From the NCBI GenBank assembly GCA_040507245.1, contig JBEVVH010000052.1, positions 1-19,405 on the forward strand: DNA of 19,405 nucleotides. The letters are read 5' to 3'. This document shows positions 8,720-14,753 of the stretch, in pieces; position 1 is the first letter of the stretch, and every line of letters begins with the position of its first letter. This stretch comes from Thiodiazotropha sp040507245 (GTDB lineage: Bacteria; Pseudomonadota; Gammaproteobacteria; Chromatiales; Chromatiaceae). The notes below the pieces were generated by a model, which ran no database searches, was not told where the DNA came from, and saw nothing but the letters and a program-made list of their open reading frames with translations. The translations under genes and the position numbers were made by a program.

Positions 8720-9748
8720 TTAACGCAGTACCGCATTCTTGTCCCAGCTGAACGCCCGCTGCATCATCAGCATGCCCCGGTCGAGCAGGAAACCGATCAG
8801 GCCGATCACCAGCACCGCCACCATGATGCGCGCCAATGAATCAGAGCTGCCGTTCTGGAACTCGTCCCAGACGAACTTGCCCAGGCCCGGGTTCTGCGCC
8901 AGCATCTCGGCGGCGATCAGTACCATCCAGCCAATACCCAGGGACAGACGCAGTCCGGTGAAGATCATCGGGATGGCCGAGGGCAGGACGATCTTCATGG
9001 TCTTGGTGAGGGGGTTGAGTCGCAGCACACGGCTGACATTGATCAGGTCCTTGTCCACCCCGGAGACACCCACCGTGGTGTTGATGATGGTCGGCCACAG
9101 ACAACACAGGGTGACGGTGATGGCCGAGTTGAGAAACGACTTGGAGAACATCGGTGTGTCGCTCACGTACAGGGCCGAAACCACCATGGTCACCAGCGGC
9201 AGCCAGGCCAGTGGCGAGACCGGTTTGAAGATCTGGATCAGAGGGTTGATCGCGGTGTACAGGGTTGCGCTCATACCGCAGACGATGCCGATCGGGATGG
9301 CAATCAGCGAGGCGACCAGGAAACCCGCCATCACGGTCAACAGACTGGTGAAGATCTGATCGATAAAGGTCTCTTTACCAGTGTATTTGCGCTCGCGCAT
9401 GCGATCGATACGATCCTGGGGCTGACCCGCCGCGATGGCCTTCTCGACACGCTCGTCCATGCGCTGATAGAAGTCATCCGCCTTGGCCCGCTCCGCCTTG
9501 TGTTCAGCATAGAGCGCCTGGGTCTGTTCCCACACCTTGGCCGGACCGGGAAGCACTCCCAGGGAGGTCTGCACATTCTTCGCACCGACGCTCCACAGGC
9601 CCAGGAACACCACCAGGGCAATCAGCGGCACCAGCAGCTGGTGAATCATTCGGGCGAACATTTTTCCAACCTGTTCACTGAACAGACGTTCGAGAATTCT
9701 GTCGAACCTGGGAAGGTTGAAGGTTTTGGAAGTCAATTCTGTTGCCAT
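8720..9748 (-). CDS. nrtB: Nitrate ABC transporter permease (NrtB type)
   Basis: A 342-residue inner-membrane permease of the binding-protein-dependent transport family that forms the channel of the NrtABC nitrate importer. A short cytoplasmic N-terminus is followed by a membrane segment at about residues 35-52 (LLVPLIALVVFLGLW). A charged, Lys/Arg/Glu-rich stretch follows at about 80-125, then the core membrane domain, with an EAA-like loop around LRLNPLTKTMKIVLPSAIP, which contacts the ATPase. The family match to NrtB/SsuC/TauC permeases is clear; the nitrate assignment rests on NrtA and NrtC next to it. An AGGA ribosome site lies about 9 bases before the ATG. Confidence 0.94.
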   Translation of the reverse strand: MATELTSKTFNLPRFDRILERLFSEQVGKMFARMIHQLLVPLIALVVFLGLWSVGAKNVQTSLGVLPGPAKVWEQTQALYAEHKAERAKADDFYQRMDERVEKAIAAGQPQDRIDRMRERKYTGKETFIDQIFTSLLTVMAGFLVASLIAIPIGIVCGMSATLYTAINPLIQIFKPVSPLAWLPLVTMVVSALYVSDTPMFSKSFLNSAITVTLCCLWPTIINTTVGVSGVDKDLINVSRVLRLNPLTKTMKIVLPSAIPMIFTGLRLSLGIGWMVLIAAEMLAQNPGLGKFVWDEFQNGSSDSLARIMVAVLVIGLIGFLLDRGMLMMQRAFSWDKNAVLR

Positions 9749-9778
9749 GTCTCTGTTCCTGCTTGATCCGCTCGGGAC

Positions 9779-9890
9779 ATCCGCTTGTTTATCAGCGGAC
9801 GGGCGTTTGTGTTTCGATCCGTTTGCGAACCCGCTCCGGAGGAAAATTCGCGGAGCGGGTTACGCGGTTGACCGGCGTCTGCGGACACCG
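9779..9890 (-). other. Hairpin cluster in the nrtA-nrtB gap
   Basis: The 159-base gap between nrtA and nrtB holds two clear stem-loops and a weaker third. TCCGCT/AGCGGA lies at about 9779-9798. A perfect 10-bp stem AACCCGCTCC/GGAGCGGGTT spans 9828-9861 with a 14-base loop. A weaker CCGG-based stem lies around 9871-9892. None is followed by a T-run on the minus strand. Such stems after a binding-protein gene commonly protect the upstream mRNA and let the binding protein be made in excess over the membrane subunits; here this is an inference. Confidence 0.6.
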
Positions 9891-9907
9891 GCCGCTACTG
9901 CCAAGCC

Positions 9908-11308
9908 TCAGATCTTCTCCGCACCCTTCAGGCCGATCGGGAAGCTGTCGATGTAGGCATTGGGTTTGGTGCCATCGAAGGTGACGCCGTCGATGAACTC
10001 GGTCTGCGGAGCGCGGTAACCGGTCTCGGTGGCGAAATCCGGAAAGTCCCCGGCAGCTAGCTTGCCTTCGGCGATCAGCTCTTCGGCCGCCTGACGGTAG
10101 ATGTCCGGACGGTAGACGCTCTTGGCGATCTGGTCGTACCAGCTGTCGGGTTTCTTCTCGCTGATCTGCCCCCAGCGACGCATCTGGGTCAGGTACCAGA
10201 CCGCATCCGAATAGTAGGGATAGGTGGCGTTGTAGCGGAAGAAGACATTGAAATCAGGCACCGAACGCTTGTCGCCCTTCTCATACTCGAAGGTGCCGGT
10301 CATGGAATTGGCGATGACCTCGTAGTCCGCACCCACATAGTTCGGCTGGGAGAGAATCTTCACCGCTTCGGGACGGTTGGCGTTATCGTTCTCGTCCAGC
10401 CACTTGCCGGCACGGATCAGCGCCTTGACCACACGGATGGTGGTATTGGGATACTTCTCGGTGAACTCCTTGGTCATGCCGAAGACCTTCTCCGGATTGT
10501 CCTTCCAGATCTCGTAGTCGGTGATGACCGGCACGCCGATGCCCTTGAACACCGCCTGCTGGTTCCAGGGCTCACCCACGCAGTAGCCGTAGATGGTGCC
10601 GGCTTCCAGGGTTGCCGGCATCTGCGGCGGAGGGGTCACGGAGAGCAATGCGTCGGCCTTCAGCTGACCGGTGATGTCACCCTTCTCCGGCGCGTAGTAA
10701 CCGGGGTTGATGCCGCCGGCCGCGAGCCAGTAACGCAGCTCATAGTTGTGGGTGGAGACCGGAAAGACCATGCCCATCTTGAACGGCTTGCCTTCCTTCT
10801 TGTACTTCTCGACCACCGGCTTAAGGGCATCGGCCTTGATCGGATGAACCGGCTTGCCGTCCGCCTGCTTCGCCACATGGGGCTTCATCAGCTCCCATAC
10901 TTCATTGGAGACGGTGATACCATTGCCGTTGAGGTCCATGCTGAAGGGGGTGACGATGTGCGCCTTGGTGCCGAAACCGATGGTCGCCGCCAAAGGCTGA
11001 CCCGCCAGCATGTGGGCGCCGTCGAGCTGGCCGTCGATAACCCCATCGAGCAGCACCTTCCAGTTGGCCTGGGCTTCCAGGGTCACGTAGAGGCCTTCAT
11101 CCTCGAAGTAGCCCTTTTCATATGCGACGGCCAAGGGCGCCATATCGGTCAACTTGATGAAACCGAACTTCAGATCCTCTTTTTCCGGGTAACCGGTTTC
11201 GGCCTGTGCACTGCCGGCACTCAAGCCGAGTCCGGCGGCCAGACCGACAGCCAGGGCGGCCCGTTTGATGAAAGCCCTGCGGCTTGGATCGTTGCGCTTG
11301 CTGCTCAT
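9908..11308 (-). CDS. nrtA: Nitrate-binding periplasmic protein with Tat signal (NrtA type)
   Basis: A 466-residue substrate-binding protein of the CmpA/NrtA family that delivers nitrate (and probably nitrite) to NrtB. The N-terminus has a twin-arginine signal (SRRAFIK, residues 9-15), a hydrophobic stretch, and a likely cleavage site AQA-E at 36/37. The mature part starts with the family's GFIKLTDMAPLAVAYEKGYF and contains NGNGITVSNEVWE, VTPPPQMPATLEAG and GEPWNQQAV. I chose the ATG at 11308 because AGGAG lies 7 bases before it; the ATG at 11323 has no such site and would add five residues before the Tat motif. It is the first structural gene after the regulated leader. Bicarbonate transport (CmpA) is the close alternative, ruled out here by the nitrate and nitrite reductase genes that follow. 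Confidence 0.95.
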   Translation of the reverse strand: MSSKRNDPSRRAFIKRAALAVGLAAGLGLSAGSAQAETGYPEKEDLKFGFIKLTDMAPLAVAYEKGYFEDEGLYVTLEAQANWKVLLDGVIDGQLDGAHMLAGQPLAATIGFGTKAHIVTPFSMDLNGNGITVSNEVWELMKPHVAKQADGKPVHPIKADALKPVVEKYKKEGKPFKMGMVFPVSTHNYELRYWLAAGGINPGYYAPEKGDITGQLKADALLSVTPPPQMPATLEAGTIYGYCVGEPWNQQAVFKGIGVPVITDYEIWKDNPEKVFGMTKEFTEKYPNTTIRVVKALIRAGKWLDENDNANRPEAVKILSQPNYVGADYEVIANSMTGTFEYEKGDKRSVPDFNVFFRYNATYPYYSDAVWYLTQMRRWGQISEKKPDSWYDQIAKSVYRPDIYRQAAEELIAEGKLAAGDFPDFATETGYRAPQTEFIDGVTFDGTKPNAYIDSFPIGLKGAEKI

Positions 11309-11360
11309 GAATGAACTCCTCATGTCTGAATTAGTGATTCGTCGTCAGGTCCCCGTCGGC

Positions 11361-11415
11361 AAAAAAAAAGCGCCCACCCCCGGACACGATCAGAGGATCG
11401 TGAAGGGATGGACGC
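11361..11415 (-). terminator. Intrinsic terminator in the nrtA leader (attenuator)
   Basis: On the minus strand GGCGTCCATCCC pairs with GGGGTGGGCGC (two G-U pairs) and is followed directly by nine T residues. An inner 6-bp stem CACGAT/ATCGTG sits in the loop. It is a strong Rho-independent terminator about 50 bases before nrtA, with no gene between it and the operon promoter, so it must be overcome for the operon to be expressed. This is the expected target of NasT/NasR-type antitermination. Confidence 0.88.
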
Positions 11416-11428
11416 CTTTGTCCTTTGC

Positions 11429-11444
11429 CGGTCAACGTTGACCG
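11429..11444 (-). promoter_or_regulatory. Leader hairpin P2 with AACGTT hexaloop (candidate ANTAR site)
   Basis: CGGTC-AACGTT-GACCG is a perfect 16-bp palindrome whose RNA forms a 5-bp stem with a six-base loop. The loop has A at position 1 and G at position 4, the known requirement for RNA hairpins bound by ANTAR proteins. It lies 13 bases before the terminator stem, where the second hairpin of the two-hairpin target is expected. Because it is palindromic it could instead be a DNA operator. Confidence 0.6.
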
Positions 11445-11473
11445 AAAATTCTATCTCTCGGGGAGGATCCACG

Positions 11474-11509
11474 CGGCCCGCCTAGTGGGCCGGTTCGCCG
11501 TTGAACCGG
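11474..11509 (-). promoter_or_regulatory. Leader hairpin P1 with AACGGC hexaloop and adjacent stem
   Basis: CCGGTTC-AACGGC-GAACCGG (11490-11509) forms a 7-bp stem with a six-base loop, again with A1 and G4 and beginning with AACG like the other hairpin. Directly after it CGGCCC-ACTAGGC-GGGCCG (11474-11492) makes a second stem with a seven-base loop; the two overlap by three bases, so they may stack or compete. The AACGGC hairpin is the best candidate for the first half of an ANTAR-binding site for NasT. Confidence 0.6.
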
Positions 11510-11530
11510 GATCATCCTTGCCAGAAGTTT

Positions 11531-11546
11531 TGCAAACCCTGTGCCA
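11531..11546 (-). promoter_or_regulatory. Sigma-54 promoter of the nitrate operon
   Basis: On the minus strand TGGCAC-AGGGT-TTGCA is an exact match to the -24/-12 sigma-54 consensus, with the conserved GG and GC ten bases apart. Transcription should begin near 11520, giving a leader of about 210 bases before nrtA that contains both ANTAR-type hairpins and the terminator. Sigma-54 control of nitrate assimilation operons by the activator NtrC is well known in gammaproteobacteria; NtrC itself is not in this window. Confidence 0.88.
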
Positions 11547-11570
11547 GATCCAGCCCGCACTTAGTAGAGC

Positions 11571-11640
11571 TAACAGGATCCGGAAATTTACCTGTTAAGC
11601 ATCAACGAGTTGGAATATTCCCAATGTTTCCTGGTGCTGT
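11571..11640 (-). promoter_or_regulatory. Upstream control region: inverted repeat, IHF-like site, NtrC-like half site
   Basis: Upstream of the sigma-54 promoter lie three possible protein sites. TAACAGG and CCTGTTA form a perfect 7-bp inverted repeat with 13 bases between (11571-11597). CATCAACGAGTTG (11600-11612, plus strand) fits the IHF consensus WATCAANNNNTTR except at its first base, and IHF commonly bends DNA between an enhancer and a sigma-54 promoter. AGCACCA (11634-11640, minus strand) resembles half of an NtrC site, with a weak second half. A further TGCACCA lies at 11745-11751, just after nasT. These are pattern matches only. The rest of the nasT-nrtA gap (to 11752) holds a GCTACC/GGTAGC stem and nothing else clear. 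Confidence 0.35.
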
Positions 11641-11752
11641 TTCCTACTACCGGTCCCAACCCAGAGTCAATTGAACAGGTTTCAAGGACCCGCACCGATT
11701 TACATCACGACCGCTACCTACTTGGTGGTAGCCCTGTTACATCCTGGTGCAG

Positions 11753-12355
11753 TCAGGCGCCCAGGATGCTGGCCGCCTCGATGATGTTTTGCGCCACCTC
11801 GGCCACTTTGCGGCCACTGTCCATGGCCAGCTTGCGCATCGCCTGGTAGGCCTGCTCCTCACTCAGACCGCGCTGTTTCATGATGATGCCTTTGGCTTTA
11901 TCGATAACCTTGCGATCATTGAGTTGACGGTGAGCCTTCTTGAGTTCCGACTCCAGGAAGTTGAAGTGCTGAAAGCGCGCCACCGCCGCATCGATGATCG
12001 GCCGCACCCGGTTGGTCTGCAGGCCGTCGACCACGTAGGCGCTCACTCCGGCCTGGGTGGCACGGCGAATGGTGGCGTTGTTGTCGTCCTGGGAGAACAT
12101 CACCATCGGGCGGGGTACCGTGGACTGGACCGACTCCAGGCTCTCCAGGGTATCCCGCCCCGGAGCCTCGATATCGATCAGGATCACGTCCGGATTGCAG
12201 CGCTCCACCGCTGACAGAAGATCCCCGTCCCCCGGGACGCAGGCCACCAGCATGCAGTCCACATCACGCAGGGCGAGGTCGAGCATTTCACGCCGATCCG
12301 ACTTGTCGTCGACAAGCATCACGCGAAGGGGTTTGGTCTGATTGCGGATTGACAT
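11753..12355 (-). CDS. nasT: NasT-type transcription antiterminator (receiver plus ANTAR domain)
   Basis: A 200-residue RNA-binding regulator. Residues 9-125 are a receiver-like domain (RVMLVDDKSDR, D61 in ILIDIEAP at the phosphoacceptor position). Residues 137-195 are an ANTAR domain with the KAKGIIMKQRGLSEEQAYQAMRK core. NasT-type proteins bind paired hexaloop hairpins in the leader RNA and stop formation of the terminator; the leader just downstream shows exactly such elements. The start is placed at 12355, where the receiver domain begins. The frame stays open upstream and no good ribosome site marks any start, so 12379 is an alternative. NasT normally pairs with the nitrate sensor NasS, which is absent here. 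Klebsiella NasR has a nitrate-sensing NIT domain instead of a receiver, so this is NasT rather than NasR. Confidence 0.93.
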   Translation of the reverse strand: MSIRNQTKPLRVMLVDDKSDRREMLDLALRDVDCMLVACVPGDGDLLSAVERCNPDVILIDIEAPGRDTLESLESVQSTVPRPMVMFSQDDNNATIRRATQAGVSAYVVDGLQTNRVRPIIDAAVARFQHFNFLESELKKAHRQLNDRKVIDKAKGIIMKQRGLSEEQAYQAMRKLAMDSGRKVAEVAQNIIEAASILGA

Positions 12356-12412
12356 GACCGGTTCATTTACAAGAACCATGCCATTCAGCAATGAGCGCCC
12401 GGACGCATTACC

Positions 12413-12437
12413 CCCGGGTTGCTCGCAGCCCGGGACA
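12413..12437 (-). other. Stem-loop in the nasT leader
   Basis: CCCGGG occurs twice about ten bases apart and, with an inner TGC-GA-GCA helix, can form a compact hairpin about 60 bases before the nasT start. CCCGGG is self-complementary, so other pairings are possible. Any function is unknown. Confidence 0.3.
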
Positions 12438-12498
12438 ACACCGGTCACCCGTAATTGGGTTTCACAGCAGCTCTTCCCTCTGTGGCATTCCACTCCAA

Positions 12499-12535
12499 AG
12501 TCAATGCATTGACTGGGGTTATTGTGATTAATCAA
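12499..12535. promoter_or_regulatory. 16-bp palindrome and FNR/CRP-like box in the divergent region
   Basis: The 239-base region between nasT (minus) and the cytochrome c gene (plus) contains a perfect 16-bp palindrome, AGTCAATGCATTGACT (12499-12514). Close behind it is TTGTGATTAATCAA (12522-12535), which keeps the TTG...ATCAA frame of FNR-family sites but is off in part of the left half. The second site ends 59 bases before the cytochrome start, a suitable place for an activator of anaerobic genes. No convincing -10/-35 pair was found for either gene. Confidence 0.4.
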
Positions 12536-12594
12536 CGATGTTCAGAATTTCATCCCTTAGACTGCGCCCGCTTTGAACACTGAAAACTGGACCA

Positions 12595-13728
12595 ATGAAA
12601 AACTCAATGATCAGGTTATGGGTCATCTTTTTCATGCTGTACGGCCCCATAGCCTTCGCCTCGACTGCGGATCACAGCAAATTCGATGAGCTGGCAGGAC
12701 CCTTCTCCACCGGCCCCGATGTCACACGGGCGTGTATCGAATGCCACAATCAGGCGGCGGACGAGGTGCGTCACAGCATCCACGGCACCTGGGAATACAC
12801 CCACCCAGTCACCGGCCAGCAACTGGGCAAGCGACACGCCATGAACGCCTTCTGCGGCAACGTGGTCTCAAATGAACCCCGCTGCACCAGCTGCCACGTC
12901 TCCTATGACTGGCGGGACATGAGCCAGGCGCCCCCATCCGCCACCGACGACAGCAAGGTCGACTGCCTGGTGTGTCACGACACCACCGGCCGCTACAGCA
13001 AGTGGCCCAGCGGTGCGGGACACCCGATCTACAAGCCGGTGACCAAGGACGGCAAAACCCATCAGCCAGCGAACCTGGCCGAGGTGACGCAGAACGTCGG
13101 CCTGCCGTCACGCCAGAACTGCGGCGCCTGCCACTTCTACGGCGACGGTGACGACAACGTCAAGCACGGCGACCTCTCCTCGGCGCTGGTCGCTCCCAGC
13201 CGGGACGTTGACATCCACATGGACAAAGACGGCCTCAACTTCAGCTGCAGCGAATGCCATGTGGCCAGCGGCCACGACTGGGCCGGCAGCCACTACAGTC
13301 TGATGGCGACGGACAAGGAAGGCACCGGCAAACCTGGTCAGCGTCGGGACTCCGCCAGTTGCGAAAGCTGCCACGGGCTGGAGCCTCACAGCAAAACCAG
13401 CATCAGTGGCTTGAACCTCAATCAGCATGTCGAGCGCATCGCCTGCGAGACCTGCCACATCCCCGCATTCGCAAAGGGCGGGGTGGCCACCAAGACCCGT
13501 TGGGACTGGTCCGCGGTGGACAAGAGCGGCGAGATGGGGCGGGGTATCGAGGACTATCTTCAGGGCAACGGCGAACACCGCCATGGCTATCTGCGCCACA
13601 AGGGGATCTTCGAATACGGTGAGAACGTCACCCCCCACTACGCCTGGTTCAACGGCCAGCAAGCGAGTCTTCGATCTCATGAAAGATTTTGGGACATCCA
13701 AGTCCACCAAAATCGATTCGATCTTTGA
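12595..13728 (+). CDS. Octaheme tetrathionate reductase-family cytochrome c, truncated by a repeat
   Basis: A periplasmic multihaem cytochrome with a signal peptide (residues 1-22, cleavage near AFA-S). It shows seven CxxCH sites at about residues 47, 97, 124, 176, 218, 256 and 284. The segment NAFCGNVVSNEPRCTSCH followed by VDCLVCHDTTGRYSKW is typical of the octaheme tetrathionate reductase (Otr) family, whose members also reduce nitrite or hydroxylamine in vitro. Native sequence ends at about Gln356 (YAWFNGQQ); the last 21 residues come from an 88-bp repeat that recurs at the window end. Family members are longer and have eight haems, so the C-terminus and the eighth haem site appear to be lost and the protein is probably non-functional. 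A cytochrome b gene follows, the usual electron-transfer partner. An assembly join inside the repeat is an alternative explanation. Confidence 0.85.
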   Translation: MKNSMIRLWVIFFMLYGPIAFASTADHSKFDELAGPFSTGPDVTRACIECHNQAADEVRHSIHGTWEYTHPVTGQQLGKRHAMNAFCGNVVSNEPRCTSCHVSYDWRDMSQAPPSATDDSKVDCLVCHDTTGRYSKWPSGAGHPIYKPVTKDGKTHQPANLAEVTQNVGLPSRQNCGACHFYGDGDDNVKHGDLSSALVAPSRDVDIHMDKDGLNFSCSECHVASGHDWAGSHYSLMATDKEGTGKPGQRRDSASCESCHGLEPHSKTSISGLNLNQHVERIACETCHIPAFAKGGVATKTRWDWSAVDKSGEMGRGIEDYLQGNGEHRHGYLRHKGIFEYGENVTPHYAWFNGQQASLRSHERFWDIQVHQNRFDL

Positions 13729-13746
13729 CAGCCTATTAGTGCCCCG
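13659..13746. repeat. 88-bp repeat, internal copy
   Basis: Identical base for base to 19318-19405, where the window ends. It begins GCAAGCGAGTCTTCG and contains an imperfect palindrome, GATTTTGG facing CCAAAATC with an inner GAC/GTC pair. The left edge is sharp: the flanks differ immediately upstream of both copies. It interrupts the octaheme cytochrome gene. It is probably one end of a larger mobile or multicopy element that continues to about 13943; no transposase could be recognised. Confidence 0.85.
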
Positions 13747-13943
13747 GCCGTCCCGGTCACTGACACTACGCGATGACTTCGCAAGCTCGTCACCGCTCCG
13801 TTGTCAGCTCCCGAATGACTGGACGTCGCGTTCGGATGCGATCTTTGGATCCCCTTTGGCGCCTACGGCACGTCGGGTTTCCAGTATCGCCTCGCGACTA
13901 CCGGGGACTACCAGCCTTCGCTTCGCTTTCCCTGGCTGGCAGC
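13747..13943. other. Foreign-looking segment between the cytochrome genes
   Basis: This stretch joins the 88-bp repeat to the conserved part of the cytochrome b gene. Reading frames through it (for example codons 1-57 of the 13773 frame) are rich in Ser and Arg and show no conserved motif, unlike the cytochrome parts on either side. It is most likely the rest of the inserted element or scar. I found no convincing terminal inverted repeat or target duplication. Confidence 0.5.
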
Positions 13944-14600
13944 GTACGCGTGTTTTCCCTGTTCGAACGCATCTGGCACTGGAGTCAGGCGGCGTCGATC
14001 TTCCTCCTCATCTTTACCGGGCTCGCCATCCACGGCACCCACGACTGGATCGACTACGAGACTGCGGTCACCCTGCACAGCATCGTCGCGGTGGCATTGC
14101 TGGTGCTGTGGGCGTTCGTCACCTTCTGGCTGTTCACCACCGGCGAACTGCGCCACTACATCCCGAACCTGAGCATCAAATGTCAGAAGACCCTGCTTTC
14201 GGTGGCGCGCTACTATGCCTACGGCATATTCAAGGGCGAGCATCACCCTTACCAGAAGACCATCCTGCGCAAGCACAACCCGTTGCAGGGTGTCTCCTAC
14301 CTGATGCTAAAGATCGTGGTATTCCCGGTCATCTGGATCACTGGGATCCTCTATCTGCTGTCGAGTCTCGGAGTGATCGAACTGTCCGCTTACCTGAGTG
14401 TTGGCCTGGTCGCAGTGATCCACACCATCGCCACCGTGGTGATCATCATGTTCGTCATCATCCACGTCTACCTGCTGACCACCGGACACTCCTTCAAGGA
14501 GCACCTGATGCCGATGATCAACGGCCGGGACCGGATCGACCTGACCAAGGAGCAGTACGACTACCTGGTGTGCAACGACCCGGAACGGCTGGAAGACTGA
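13773..14600 (+). CDS. Cytochrome b561-type membrane subunit with replaced N-terminus
   Basis: A cytochrome b/b6-like membrane protein that passes electrons between the quinone pool and a periplasmic cytochrome. The conserved region begins at 13944 with VRVFSLFERIWHWSQA and has about four membrane helices (near IFLLIFTGLAIHG, TLHSIVAVALLVLWAF, LKIVVFPVIWITGILYLL and VIHTIATVVIIMFVIIHVYLL). His residues in FERIWHW, AIHG, TLHS and IIHVY are candidate haem ligands. The first 57 codons of the open frame belong to the foreign segment, and the usual ATG just before VRVFSLF is missing. Translation may start at the ATG at 13773, giving a 275-residue hybrid, or at the GTG at 13950. It follows the broken octaheme cytochrome and probably formed a two-gene unit with it. 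Frame to the stop is intact. Confidence 0.8.
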   Translation: MTSQARHRSVVSSRMTGRRVRMRSLDPLWRLRHVGFPVSPRDYRGLPAFASLSLAGSVRVFSLFERIWHWSQAASIFLLIFTGLAIHGTHDWIDYETAVTLHSIVAVALLVLWAFVTFWLFTTGELRHYIPNLSIKCQKTLLSVARYYAYGIFKGEHHPYQKTILRKHNPLQGVSYLMLKIVVFPVIWITGILYLLSSLGVIELSAYLSVGLVAVIHTIATVVIIMFVIIHVYLLTTGHSFKEHLMPMINGRDRIDLTKEQYDYLVCNDPERLED

Positions 14601-14753
14601 GCCGAGCCCTCGCCCAGATAACGCACAGTGGATTATCAGGCTATTATCCATCCGCCAGTCGGCGCAGATGAACCTTCACGATGGGATACAGGGATGCGCC
14701 CATCGCCTTCTGCATGAAATGACCGATACGGATGCGGTCGGCCCGGGAAGACT

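Noticed and set aside
8442..8751. Short plus-strand frames of 69 and 96 codons between nrtC and nrtB
   Set aside because: They lie within the palindromic repeat element and translate its CCCTCTCCC-type repeats.
12356..12535. Longer N-terminus of nasT (up to 60 more codons from a TTG)
   Set aside because: The extra residues show no conserved sequence, cover the candidate operator region and have no ribosome site; the receiver domain begins right after 12355.
13427..14671. 414-codon plus-strand frame spanning the end of the octaheme gene, the repeat and the cytochrome b gene
   Set aside because: It runs out of frame through two real genes; open by chance. The part starting at 13679 was considered as a transposase start but has no transposase motif.
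14644..14715. Possible 23-codon gene on the minus strand after yheT (MQKAMGASLYP...)
   Set aside because: Looks somewhat protein-like but has no ribosome site and no known family; too short to support.
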